From the NCBI GenBank assembly GCA_003586115.2, contig QVOM02000115.1, positions 9,063,980 to 9,127,979 of the forward strand: DNA of 64,000 bases, read 5' to 3'. The notes beneath the pieces were generated by a model. It was not told where the DNA came from and ran no database searches. It saw nothing but the letters and a program-made list of their open reading frames with translations. The position numbers were made by a program, and so were the translations under genes. The first letter of the stretch is position 1. Each line of letters starts with the position of its first letter. This DNA is from Salvator merianae (taxonomy: Eukaryota > Chordata > Lepidosauria > Squamata > Teiidae). This document shows, one piece after another, positions 48,545 through 59,650 of the stretch.

Positions 48545-49690
48545 GATTAGGGAATGAGCGGTCGAGGGAAGTTTAAGTAGTAAAATGCACAATATGAGAA
48601 CATTTAGGTATGTATTATATTAGTAATGTTATGAAATAAGTCAGGATATATTAATAGAAAATGTTGTTATCAGGTATAATAGATGGGTTTACAAATATAG
48701 GTTTTTAGATATGGTAATAGTATTTTCTGTAATGATAATTGCTTTTTTCTATTAAATGGGATATAATGAAATATAGAGCAGAATCTGTTGTGATATATTG
48801 GCATATTTAATCTAATAGTATCATATAAGCATAAATAGGATATAGTGCTAAGATACGGGAAAATAATGATAAATATAATAGTTATTCCATAATAGATGTT
48901 ATTGTGAATTGGAAGAGCACAGGTATAGAAAATGTTTTGGTATTATATTAATATTATTATATTAGTATATAAAGGTGTATAGTATTATGATATGGTGGAA
49001 TACAGCATAATGAAAATTATGATATTATATATGAAAATAAAGGGGTATAGTATAAGATAGGAAAATGAACTATAATGGTATAACTAGAAGAGTAATAGAT
49101 TTGGTAAAATCATGGTACCGTATTATTTAGAGATGAATATATGAAATATGTAATATTTATATAAGAAACATGCCTAAATACAAAAATTGTAAGTAGCATG
49201 ACACAAAGATAATAGGTAAAAGTATAAAATGATAATTATAAGAATATATTACAATATAATGATATATCACATGATTATAATATAAATAATAGTATGTATA
49301 GTGTTATAAATTAAGTATATAGTTATATCGTTATATTGTTATCTTAAATATATTTATGTTATAATAATAATATTAAACTGATACCAAGGTACATGTAATA
49401 GATACATACTAATGTATGTACATACATACACATGTAATAGATACATACTAATTAATATAAAAAGAATAATATGGTACAATAGTTGTGTAATATTATAGAT
49501 TTTAGGGAAGTACAATTTGGTGTTATAAGAAGTGATCTATAGATGAGTGGATAAGGATAGGATAAATAGATGATACTATAGCATAGAGTATAAAATATGG
49601 TGGATTGTATAAGAAGTAGGTAAGGAAAGAGAGCAGGAATAGGAAGAATTAAGAAGAAAATTAAACAGAAGGAGTTTAAGAGACTGGAAG
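48545..49690. repeat. AT-rich, TATAAT-type low-complexity block
   Basis: About 1.1 kb of extremely AT-rich text dominated by ata, tata and aatat words. It includes a direct duplication of a catacataca/catgtaatagatacatacta segment near 49,395-49,452. It separates the possible ORF1 and ORF2 parts of the L1 relic and may be expanded internal sequence or a separate insertion. Confidence 0.55.
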
Positions 49691-49899
49691 AGTTGGATGG
49701 AAATAGCATTGAAGGAAAGGAAGAAAGAATGCAACCACTAAAACTCAAATTGATCAGGAGTTTGGTGGAATGCCTATCATGCCAAATAGGGGATGGTAGA
49801 GATCAGTTTGGGGGGTATGGGGAAAGCATTGAGGGGACAGGAAAAATTATTAAAAGGGTTATTAATGAGGAGAAACAAAGCGAAAAGGAAAAATAGAGG

Positions 49900-51850
49900 T
49901 AATGGTAGAGAATAAAAGACAAAAAGAATTGACTATATTGACCCTTACTGTTAATGGATTAGGAAATCAATTAAAAAAAATATTGATTGTGGAAATTCAT
50001 AAAACAGAAGATAGAACAATATTATTAAGGTTTCAGAACTGGGAATGACAATTTGAAGCCAGGGGCACAAATAATATGGAAGGGGTGGGATTATGTTAAA
50101 TTATTGTGTGAAATTTAAGGAACAAATAATTAAAAATAATGCTATGGGAAGATTTGTGTTTGTAAAAGGGGATTTAAAAGGCAGTAAAGTCAATCTGGCA
50201 AGTATATATAGTCCTGATCTATATGGGTTTTTAGAGAAATATAGCAGATCCAATTAGAGATGTGATTAATATAATGGGAAATGCAAAAAGAAAAGAAAAA
50301 ATTAGCAATATTAATTTATGCATGGTAAATCAAGATTATCTATGAAATTTGTGCAGAGGTATTAGGACAGGGGATAGAACTGACATATTACAAGGTATTT
50401 ATATTGATGCCAATGCCTTTATTTGGGTGAATGGAAACAAGTCTAGGGATATATATATTAGACATTGAACTAAACATGGAGATCCACTCTCAATGATATT
50501 ATTTACATTGATGATTGAACCATTAGCCAAAAGGATTAGGAAAGAGAGGGGCATAAAACGTTAAGAGGGAAAGAAAAAGTTAAAATAGATTTATTTGCAA
50601 ATGACCCTCCTATTATTTCTGAAAAACCCTTAATGCCTATCTTAAAATAAGTTTATTTGCAGATGACACTCTTATTATTTCTGGAAATTCCTTAAAATTA
50701 ATGCCTATCTTGAAAGATTTCCAAAGAATATCAGATCTGAAAATCAACATAGAGAAATCAGAAATCACGTTTATTAATACCCCACGCAAATAAAGGTAAC
50801 GGCGGATGGAGAATCTCCTCATTATTAAATTATTATGAAGCATCAGACATGACATGGCTAATCGGGTTAGAATATAGTAAAGAAAAGAAATTAGTAAGAA
50901 TTAAATGGGAACAAATTATAGAAAAATACGCATCAATAATTTTTGAAAATATATCTAGGAACATAATGAAGGATGTATAGTGCCCTTTAAAAATAACTTT
51001 AGAAATTTGGAATAAAAATCAGGAGATCTAAATTAACTCCAAAAAGATGTGGTGTTAAACAAGGGAAATATAAAAGTATTTAAAGCAGAAGGATATAAGA
51101 GGATAATAATTCCAATATGTTACCCTTTAAAGAGAAAAGTGTGAAGAAATATTGAGATAGAATGTAGGTAAATATTGGTTGCAAGCACTGGGACTCTCAA
51201 GATTTTTTTTAAAAAAAGCAAAATATAGAAATAAAGAACCATTAAGTATATTTGAAAGATATTTAGCAGAAATAAATGGGCAAGGGCATAGAAATATTAG
51301 AACAACATTCATGGGGAGAAAAAGGAGCTAGTTAGAATTATGATAGAAATTAAGGAAGATGAAATGAAGATAATATCAAATAATATAATGAAAATTCAAA
51401 TAATAACTTTAGAGAAATGAGAATGAAAATATTGGGAACATGGCATAGAACCGTGGTCAACTTTCACATGTGGTTAATAATTTATCATTTAAATGTTGGC
51501 ATGGTTGTAATGAAAGGCAGTTATATTCATATGTGGTAGATGTGTTTAAAAGTACAGGAAGATTTTGAGAAAAAAATTGCAAATGAAATTTAAAACAAAT
51601 GGGAAAACAGATTATGATTTTTAAAAAAGGATTGGGTTTTTTCCAATTATATAAAGATCAAGAAGTACCCCGAGAAGATAGGTATATTGTATCTCAGATT
51701 GTTATGGCAGATTATTGATAGCATTTGGATGGAAGGATGCAAAATATGGACAATTAATTAATTGTATCAGTATATAATAGGATATTTATTGTTTGAAACT
51801 ATGTAAGAGGATTATATCTGACTTAATTAAGAAAAAAGATAAAGGAGAGA
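49900..51850 (+). pseudogene. Heavily decayed L1 ORF2 relic
   Basis: Readable blocks in order: LTLTVNGLGNQLKKIL (about 49,935), the start of the L1 endonuclease; HGDPLSMILFTLMIEPLAKRI (about 50,480-50,540), the RT palm region; FADDTLIISGNS (about 50,655-50,690), the catalytic motif; LKINIEKSEI (about 50,740); and near 51,490-51,560 CWHGCNE.QLYSYMW, the Cys/His C-terminal segment. The spacing is much shorter than a normal L1 ORF2 (about 3.8 kb), so large internal deletions have occurred. A 62-68 bp tandem duplication covers the FADD motif. Very different lineage or age from the L1 copies at 5.9 and 57.2 kb. Confidence 0.72.
50582..50711 (+). repeat. Tandem duplication across the L1 catalytic motif
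   Basis: Two adjacent copies, 50582-50643 and 50644-50711, both running from aaaata...tttatttgcaratgac to taatgcctatctt. The upstream copy reads FAND and the downstream copy FADD. Copy 2 is 6 bp longer around the ggaaattccttaaaat segment. Confidence 0.85.
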
Positions 51851-52098
51851 TGGGGTAAAGTGATATATCTCTTAAAGCATGGTAAAGTGATATGCCTCTT
51901 AAAGGATGGTTACCTCGAAAACTCTAAAGTAATTAAACAGTTTTTATTGAGTTAAAGATCTCCAGAAAATAGGAATATTGTGCTCAGTGTTGATGGGGGA
52001 GGGGGGAAGAATATTAAGTGTAACCTTTGCACCTGTATGGATGTGTCTTTTCAAGCTAGTTAAGGATTTATCATCAATTAAATTGAATATATTTTGGA

Positions 52099-52490
52099 TA
52101 GAGATGTCCGCAAACTTAAAATTTAGTGTTTGGTTTGAATTGAACGCATCTTGGTTCAGTTCAAATGTGAACTTCCTCTTCACATCAGAACGGTTCCAGT
52201 TCAAACTGGAACCTATTTAAGTCAGTTCAATCCCATTCCTGGTCCCAAACTAAAGAAAAAGTACTTGCAAAAAAAAACCCTTTAAAAAGGACAAAACCTT
52301 GTGAACTTGGATCATCCAAATTCAAACTGGGTGATTGGACCAGTTTGTTCAAACACCCCTTGGGGTAGTTCAAATTCAAACCTACCCCCTCAAACTGGCA
52401 GAGGGTTTGGTTTTAATTTGAATTGTTGTCGCATGGTTCATGTCAAGCCATTTTGAATTTCTATTCTTTTGGTACATTTTTAATTTGGGA
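52099..52490 (+). mobile_element. MITE with GATGT terminus, copy 3 (right end eroded)
   Basis: Starts tagagatgtccgcaaac, like the copy at 39,492 (tagagatgtgcacaaac), and shares its alternating ttcaaattcaaac/gtttgaattg interior. The expected inverted terminus gcacatctcta is not visible; the end is placed where the repeat words stop. Confidence 0.6.
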
Positions 52491-52494
52491 AGCC

Positions 52495-54120
52495 TACCAT
52501 TTACCCTCTAAATATTGTTCAAATGAAGTTGGAGCCTTGGTTGCTTTCTCTTTAGCTACAATACATTAAAAATATTATTGTGATTCTTATTATCCTGTTG
52601 TAATTAAAATCAGTCACCACTTCTTCCTTTGTTGTTTATACATATATTGAGTGGCATCACTTTCATCTGTGGCTGTCAAAAATACTGTAATGACTTTATG
52701 GGCATTACAATTCATCCTGCTTCTTTTATGAATTGTCTGTAATAATTTAAAAGACAATTCATAGAGTAAATCTGTTATTCAGCCTTTCATTTTGTACCAC
52801 ACAGTACAGCACTATGAACTGATTTTCTAAAATGGAAGGCATAAAAATAGCTAAAGGAAGAACGGTTTGAATATAGAATACTTTTGAGGGAATGTTTAGA
52901 CACCTACGTGTACTCATGTCTGGAACCTTTTGAGATCTGTAAATTCTGTTTGCAATTTTTGGGCCAAATTTTTGAATTAATCCTGTTTTTATTAGTAGGA
53001 AAGAAAACATTCCTGCCTGAGTGCACATAGCATGTGATGGTACAGGCTGAACGCTTCTCTGAGAACTAAATCATTTTCAGCATAAAGTATACAAAAAAAT
53101 AAAACCTGTCAAGACTTTTCTGCTGCCTGTGCTGCTGAATGTTATGGTGATCGTGAAAATACTGCAATGCAGCAAGTTTATACTAGAACTAGCTTTTACT
53201 TAAAGGTTAAAAGAAGATATTACCCTCCTCCTTCTCAGCATGTAGGCGGTTTTTAAATCAAGTTCTCATGGTAACAAACAGCAATTTTAAAGTGCTGGAA
53301 CCAACAGAAAATTGTTCTTTTTAGATTCTTGAGGTGGGGTATTAGATCAATAAAACTACAGTAGCTGTTTGCTATTGCAAGTCTCTAGTGGATGGTATAT
53401 GCCAAAAAAGGATGGAATATGTTAGTGAATTTGGAAATCAGAAGTGCCAAGCTTTACCGTTTTTGTGGGCAAGGAGCTGGAAGGTATATGATTTAAACAA
53501 GTTTGTAAACAGGGGTGCTTTTAAATCCTTGCTTATTCCACTTTAGTATTGCCAATTTATCTTGTGTTGGTTGTAGAGCAGCATTAATGTGCTTGTTTTC
53601 TGCCATTTCAATATTGGATTGTGTAAAGATATCCAATACTGTCAGAATATGTGGTGGACTGATCTTGTTTTGGTTTTTTTAAAGTGCATTTATCATCTCA
53701 CCCGAAGCTTTCATGGAAACCTGTGGATGAAAAGCAGTTTTAGAAAATTCAGTGCAATATATCCTCCAGGGCCACTGGTATTTTTAATCAAAATCTTATG
53801 ACACTGGCAATGTATGTGCACTGGTACTATCACACAGACATGTTCTTTCCACCACACCAACCAAGTCATGCAATTTTGGCCAGCTGGCAGAAAAAGAAGA
53901 ACTTCAGCTTGCTTTGATATGACAGCTGCTTTAGGGGAGAATGTTTGCAGCTGCTGCTGTTATCTCAGTCAAGAGCAGAATTGCATGTATATCGTTTGCT
54001 GGATTAGGACTGATAAGGCTAATACCCAGCACATCTGAATGCATATATGAGTATGAATGTCATCTCACCATATTGCTGATGCCTGTCCCCATCCCTATTC
54101 TGGAGCATTTAGTCATATGT
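52495..54120. other. Unannotated, apparently unique DNA
   Basis: No gene, RNA or repeat family is recognised. Open frames of 60-89 aa only. Confidence 0.4.
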
Positions 54121-54121
54121 A

Positions 54122-54312
54122 GGGAGTGGCTGTAGCTCAGTGGAAAAGCAAACAGCCTGGAAAGCAGAGGGTTGCCGGTTCGATCTGCAGCCTGCCGCAG
54201 GAAGTAGCCAATGACAAACCACTTCTGTATCTCTGCCAAGAAAATTGCATAGAAGTGCTCATGCAGTCATCCAGGAGTTGGTCATGACTCGGAGTACCCA
54301 ACAGCAACAAGA
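54122..54312 (+). mobile_element. tRNA-derived SINE (copy 2) with A and B boxes
   Basis: tRNA-related head with A box tggctgtagctcagtgg (54127-54143) and B box ggttcgatc (54177-54185), spaced as in Pol III promoters. It continues into the body caatgacaaaccacttctgtatctctgcca and the 3' tail ggtcatgactcgg...caacagcaacaa. It is the plus-strand partner of the SINE at 43.1 kb. The tail resembles RTE/BovB 3' ends. Both boxes are intact enough to have supported transcription when it inserted. Confidence 0.82.
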
Positions 54313-54344
54313 ATCAGCATTTTGCATTGTGTACTCAGTGGTGG

Positions 54345-54640
54345 GGTGCAGGGCAACTCCTACTGGCAGCAAAGCCAGTGATGTCAATGAGACAGAGCAA
54401 ATGAATTACAAGCTTCCGTGGTAGCTTTGACAAGACCCCAGCCCTTCATAGCTGAGTGTGTTGTGATCAATTGCTACAGTTACTGTGAAGGCGAACCTTC
54501 ATTTTGAATAAAGCAGAACATTTCACTTTCTAAAAATGTTAATGGAATGAAATAGCATGGCTGACATAATTTAGATTGCATGCATGTTTCTTTTTAAAAA
54601 GATATTTAGATTTTAATTTATTTAAAAAATAGTCCAAGAG
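54345..54640. other. Unannotated DNA between SINE and BovB fragment
   Basis: No recognised feature. The first 26 bp after the SINE (54315-54340) match part of the BovB fragment at 54741-54766. Confidence 0.4.
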
Positions 54641-54649
54641 TCTCTCAGA

Positions 54650-55400
54650 ATTTTTTTCCAGGACCACAATTCATCTGCATATCTGAGGTTACTGATATTT
54701 CTTCCAGCAATCCTAGTTCCAGTTTTTGATTCATCCAGCCCAGCATTTTGCATTATGTACTCTGTGTATAAATAAATAGGATGACAATATACAGTCCTGT
54801 CATATTCAATCTTAAACCAATCAGCTGTTCTATGTTCAGTTCTGTTGCTTCTTGATGTGCATATGGGTTCCTCAGGAGACAGATAAAGTGATCGGGTACT
54901 CCCATCTCTTTAAGAACTTGTCACAATTTGTTGTGATCTACACAGTCAAATTGTGGCATAGTCAATGAAGCAGAAGCAGATGTTTTTCTGGAACTCCCTT
55001 GCTTTCTCCATAATCCAGCAAATGTTGACGATTTGATCTCTAGTTCCTCTGTCTCTTTGAAACAGTTTGCACTTCCACTAATTCGTGGTTCACTTAGTGC
55101 TTAGGCTTAGCTTGCAGAATCATGACCATAATCTTGTTCGTGTATAAACTGAGTGCAATGGTTCAATAGTTTGAACATTCCTTTGGCCTTGCCCTTCTTT
55201 GGGATTTTAATGTTAGCTGATTTTTCCAATCCTGTGGCCACTATTGAGTTTTCCAATTCTGCTGGCATATTTAGTAAAGTACTTTAGCTGCATAATCTTT
55301 TAGGATTTCAAATAATTCAGCTGGAATTCCATCACCCCTGCCATCAGCCTTGTTGTTGGCAATGCTTCCTAAGGCCCAGTTGACTTTGCTCTACAGAAGA
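54650..55400 (-). pseudogene. BovB reverse-transcriptase fragment
   Basis: Minus-strand reading with a few frame changes gives, in order: KVNWALGSIANNKA, GDGIPAELFEILKDYAAKVL, ICQQNWKTQ.WPQDWK, a KECSNY.TIAL block, RGTRDQIVNICWIMEKAREF, QKNICFCFIDYA, a GQDCILSSYLF block with STICKMLGW, and RIAGRNISNLRYADE. These are successive blocks of the BovB RT, through the catalytic YADD (here YADE). Part of the segment between FIDYA and GCILS (the AFDCVDH region and thumb side) is eroded. About 750 bp survive; both ends are missing. Confidence 0.85.
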
Positions 55401-55404
55401 AATC

Positions 55405-55820
55405 TAGCAGTAATAATTAGCAAGCCATAAAAAATCAATCCAATTTCAGGGAACTGGTCAAGAAGGCAAACAGACTTTACTGTCTAAAGAAATAGAAAAG
55501 CAAGTGCATGGTTTCTGACCCAGTCATGTCAGACTGAAAATTTGAAGGAATCCTAACTGATAAGTGTTTTGAAGTCTCTTTATATAGCCCTTTCATTCAT
55601 TTCAGTTCATAGAGGGCATGATTCATCTCCCAGGCAAAGTCAGTTCCTTTGGGTCAGAACTGAGGTCATTGACGGGCCAGATTGCTTGCTCAACTGAATA
55701 AGAAAATGCACAAGACTTCATTCTAAGCCCTGCAGCATCCATTTTCATTCATATATTATTAGCATATAGCATCCCATTAGGAGTTTTTTCTTGTACATTC
55801 TAGCCCTGAAATTTCTTACT
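55405..55820. other. Unannotated DNA
   Basis: No recognised feature. Confidence 0.4.
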
Positions 55821-55825
55821 GGACT

Positions 55826-56031
55826 GAGGCTGAGATCAGACATAACAAAAGGGTGCCTCAGAGAGACAGTGTGTGACCCTTGTGTCCCCAACCTTCTCTA
55901 ATTCACACCTTTTCTAGCCTAGAAAGTTCATGAGAGGGGGAGGGGCAGGCTGGTGTGTGAACAGTCCTACCTCAGAGCATTCAATAAGACACCTCAGAGA
56001 TGCTTTTTTTGGCTGTGTCTGGTCACAGCCT
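55826..56031. mobile_element. MITE, TGATCAG-terminus family, copy 2 (opposite orientation)
   Basis: Left arm gaggctgagatcagacata...gggtgcctcagag and right arm cctcagagatgctttttttg...tctggtcacagcc. The central text (ccaaccttctctaatt, catgagaggggg) is the reverse complement of the copy at 28.70-28.91 kb. No coding capacity. Confidence 0.72.
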
Positions 56032-56034
56032 GAA

Positions 56035-57165
56035 AGTCAGCTGTTCTGTTTGGCACACTTTCTGTAAGCATTTTTTCCATTTGCTGCCCATCTTTTCCGC
56101 TTGTTTATTATTAGAATTCTGATTGCTGCAGTGTCTTGCTGTGTGTATATCACATGTAGTTTATTAGTATAAAAAGAATAGACTCTTCTGTGGCACACAG
56201 TATTTTGAATGTTTGGTATGTTTGGAGCTTTTGTATTCAGTCTAAGCTTTAGCCAGGTAGTCTGCAGTGAAAAATGCTTTTGTCCCTTTAGTCCTTCTTG
56301 CATGTGCCTTGCTTAAGTAGCAATTGCAGCTTTGGGACTCAGAGCCTGCAATTCATTATATGGCTTGATCTCTGTCGTTCTCTGACAGAACTGCTTTCAC
56401 AGGAATTTTAATGAAAAATGAATGTTCAGGTTGGATCACAGTGAAAATATTGTCTAGGTTAGAAAATACCTGCTTAATTCTACAAAATCCAAGTGAAGAT
56501 GCATCTTAGGCTGCATCTCTACTTACCTCTCCAGAATGCCTCTGCAGGTCATAGAAGGTGCCCACTGCTACCTCATCTCCATTTTTGGTGGCAGAAGGTG
56601 CTGGGGCAACTACATTAAGTCCCTTTTTCGGCTTTATTGCTGGTGGAGACCCCTCCTCTGCAGGGCAGTTTCTTTTGTCCTGCATAGAGAAGGGCATCAT
56701 TCTGTAGTGCCTCCGCACTCCAAAATGGAGACAAGGAAGGAACTTCTTTCTGTGGCACCTCCTCTATCCCAGGTGTCTCCACCCAGAAGTGGAGCTGGAG
56801 TCTTAATGAACAGCAAAGCAAGATCTTACATTTCTTTTTATCTTTGATGCTACAGTGGGTTATCAAAAGCTATATGACCCCTCAAACTCAGCCTAGTTAA
56901 CAAACAGAAATATTATAGCCAGAATCAAGCATGTGAATAAGTATTGACATGATCTAGATTTATCTAGTCTCATTGGAGAAACTTCATTCCATTGCTTTGG
57001 TCATAGACTCTGACTACATAATGGGGGATCCTGGAACTTGAATGATTTTCACAATATGGGAAGTCTTCCTTCTGGACCATCTTGAGGAGGAAACAAATTC
57101 ACAAGGAGAAGAAAGTATAAGGAATGGTTTTTATTCTGTCCCAACAGAATGTTTTCTTTTTAATA
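56035..57165. other. Unannotated DNA
   Basis: The GC-richer stretch at 56.51-56.80 kb (with ctccaaaatggag and open frames of 70-103 aa on both strands) may be an unrecognised MITE. No domain is recognisable. Confidence 0.35.
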
Positions 57166-57168
57166 TTC

Positions 57169-58824
57169 TTTGTTACCATTCTCTTTTTACTTTTTTTATG
57201 TGTGATTATTTTCCAAACGTATAAAATTACATTATACATTAAACATTCTTATATCAATATTGTTATTGACTTCCTCCTTCATTGACAGTTTCTTCTATGT
57301 TTCATATTTCTCACCCCTCCATTCTTTTTTCCAACAAATGTCCTCTTTCTTCATCATTCTTCAAATCCAGCAATCACAAGTCCGTTGTCCAGCTCTTGCA
57401 GAAAGTCAATAAAGGGTTTCCAGTTTCTGTAAAACCTATCAACTGTCTTATTTCTCAAAAGATTTGTCAATTTGTCCATCTCTGCAAGCTCCATCATTTT
57501 AACTAATCAATCATCCACCATTGGTATTTTATCCCCTTTCCATCTCTGAGCATATACAATTCTGGCTGCAGTTACCATATTTTGCAATAACACATTAACA
57601 CCCAAAAACTTATTTTCTATTATCCCCAGTAGGAAAACTTCTGGTTTAAAAGGAATGTTTGTTTTTAAGATTTTCTGCATAGGTGTAAATATTTGGACCC
57701 AAAACATTTTAGCTTTCGCACAAGTCTACCACATACGGTAAAAGGTGCCCTCTTGCATTTTACATTTCCAACACTTACTTGACATACCTTGATACATTTT
57801 TGAAATTTTATAAGGTGTTAAATACCATTGATACATCATCTTATATATATTCTCTTTCAACATATTACATACAGTAAATTTCAAATCTGTAATCCACAGT
57901 TTTTCCCATTGATCCATCAAGATATTATAGACAAAAGGTTTTGCCCACGTTGTCATACATTCTTTAACTTGCTCTTGTTCTAATTCTATTTTCAAAAGGA
58001 AATTATACAGTCCCCCTATAGTCCCCCTTTCTTCTTTTTCCAATTCCTCTTCCCATTTCTGTCTTTATAATTCAAAATTCATCCTTCTTTTATCCTCTTT
58101 GAAAACATCCATCAGTTGGGCATACATTAACCATTGTACCTCCAACCCCTCCTGGTTTAACTGTTCTCTTGTTTTCAAAAAAAAGATCATCTGTTTCATT
58201 ATTTTTAACTCAACACCTCTTCATATTTAATCCATCTTTCTCTTCTCCCAAATTCTTTAAATAAACCTTTGTGTGGTGAAACCCACATTGGTATTTTAAG
58301 GTACAGTCTACTTTTGTATTTGTTCCAAACTTTCCATAACGCTTGTCTTACATAGTGATTCTTAAAAGCAGCATTTACCTTTACCTTATCATACCATAAG
58401 AATGTGTGCCAACCATATCTTAAATCAAAGCCTTCCAACTGCAACAATCTTTTATCTCTTAACTAAAACTAAAGCAATCCAGGTTAGACAACAAACAGCC
58501 TAGTATAATTTTAAATTCGGAAGACCCCACCCTCCTCTTTCTTTTGCATCTTGCATCAATTTAAAACGTATTCTTGGCTTTTAACCTTGCCATATAAATC
58601 TTGTCAAGTCCTGTTGCCACTGCTTAAATACCTCTTCATTGATTATTACCAGTGTGGATTGAAACAAAAACATCATTCTTGGCAAAACATTCATTTTTAA
58701 GACTGAGATTCTACCCAATAATGATAAACTCAATTTAGACCTTCTTTCCAAGTCTTGCTTAATTTGGGACCAAAGTTTCATGTAATTATTCTGATACAAT
58801 ACCAAGTTTTGTTACCATTCTCTT
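57169..58824 (-). mobile_element. 5'-truncated L1 insertion with perfect 17-bp target-site duplication
   Basis: The inserted body is 57186-58807 (1622 bp), minus strand, flanked by identical 17-bp repeats tttgttaccattctctt at 57169-57185 and 58808-58824. Directly after the left duplication comes a T-rich run, the complement of the A-rich tail. The body holds the last part of L1 ORF2 plus a 168-bp 3' UTR. This is the clearest target-primed insertion in the window. Confidence 0.93.
57354..58805 (-). pseudogene. L1 ORF2 C-terminal third
   Basis: In order on the minus strand: LERRSKLSLSLLGRISVLKM, LPRMMFLFQST and FKQWQQDLTRFIWQG (58.6-58.8 kb, end of RT domain/thumb); GFDLRYGWHTFLWYD (58.4 kb); WYLTPYKISKMYQG and the Cys-rich CWKCKMQEGTFYRMWWTC (57.72-57.8 kb), where the usual His is Arg; then a C-terminal tail NLLRNKTVDRFY ending at a stop at 57354-57356. 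Frameshifts near 58.55, 58.20 and 57.7 kb and in-frame stops make it non-functional. Confidence 0.88.
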
Positions 58825-58825
58825 G

Positions 58826-59095
58826 ACCCAAGAAATCTTTCTGTTTCCAGAATCTTGGCTGCTGTTTTTTAGGCATTTATTTGACTTCATATAGTTTTGG
58901 GCAGATTTTTCAGATTTCAGGGCAATAGAGGTAGAAAAATATGTTTCATGTCATGTTTTCTGATTGTGAAAATGGGAAGTATGGATTCATGTTTTATAAT
59001 TCAGTCTGATATTTTTGAAACAAAATGTACATATCAATAATATGTTAATAAACTTAAACAACTTGTCTATACAAGGGTTTTCTAGTAATCCCCAC
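58826..59095. other. Unannotated AT-rich DNA
   Basis: No feature is recognised. Confidence 0.4.
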
Positions 59096-59099
59096 TTTT

Positions 59100-59175
59100 A
59101 TTTTATTTATTTTATTTAAGAATTTATATCCTGCCCTTCACCAAAAGCTCCCAGGATTAGTTCAGGTTTTTCCAT
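59100..59175 (-). mobile_element. LINE 3' terminus fragment, minus strand (L2-like)
   Basis: The plus strand reads ttttatttattttatttaag, then tatcctgcccttcacc and gctcccaggattagttc, the same layout as the minus-strand termini at 14.8 and 36.3 kb. Only about 70 bp survive. Confidence 0.45.
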
Positions 59176-59179
59176 TAGG

Positions 59180-59645
59180 AAAAACAGACAAGAAGTCAGG
59201 AAGAAGGCATAATTAACAAGGAAAAGAGGAAGAATGAAGAATGATAATCTATCTCAGCCCCATTTTCCCTGGCTGAGAGCTGCTTTTACCTCCCTCCTGA
59301 AATGGAAAGGGAAAAATGAGAGCTGATTTCATTTGAAGAGAGATTTCCATATATCTTTCCATGCCCCTTGGCAAAAGAGCTGGTTTTTTTCCTAAAGGAA
59401 TGAGGGCTGTGGAGCATCTTCCACTTCTCACTCTCTGATTTTTAACCCATTTGCCTGCAAGAGACCTATGCATCCTTTTCCCCGAATTTTCCTATCGGCA
59501 TGAAGATCTACCTGGAGAGGACTACAGATGGATGAGATTTACCCCTTAGTACTAGGAACCTTTCTGGTCTCTATTGTTAGCTTCTCCCAGACTCTCCCTT
59601 CCTTCCCCGTTCCCCCTGCCCCTTTCATACACACTAACTAGATCT
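59180..59645. other. Unannotated DNA
   Basis: No recognised feature. Confidence 0.4.
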
Positions 59646-59650
59646 CCTTA

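Noticed and set aside
54122..54200. A tRNA gene, because A and B boxes are present
   Set aside because: No acceptor-stem pairing or CCA-side end; the unit continues into a SINE body shared with 43.1 kb.
56506..56866. Open frames and aaaatgg module suggesting another subfamily B MITE
   Set aside because: No convincing paired terminus was found, so it is left as unannotated.
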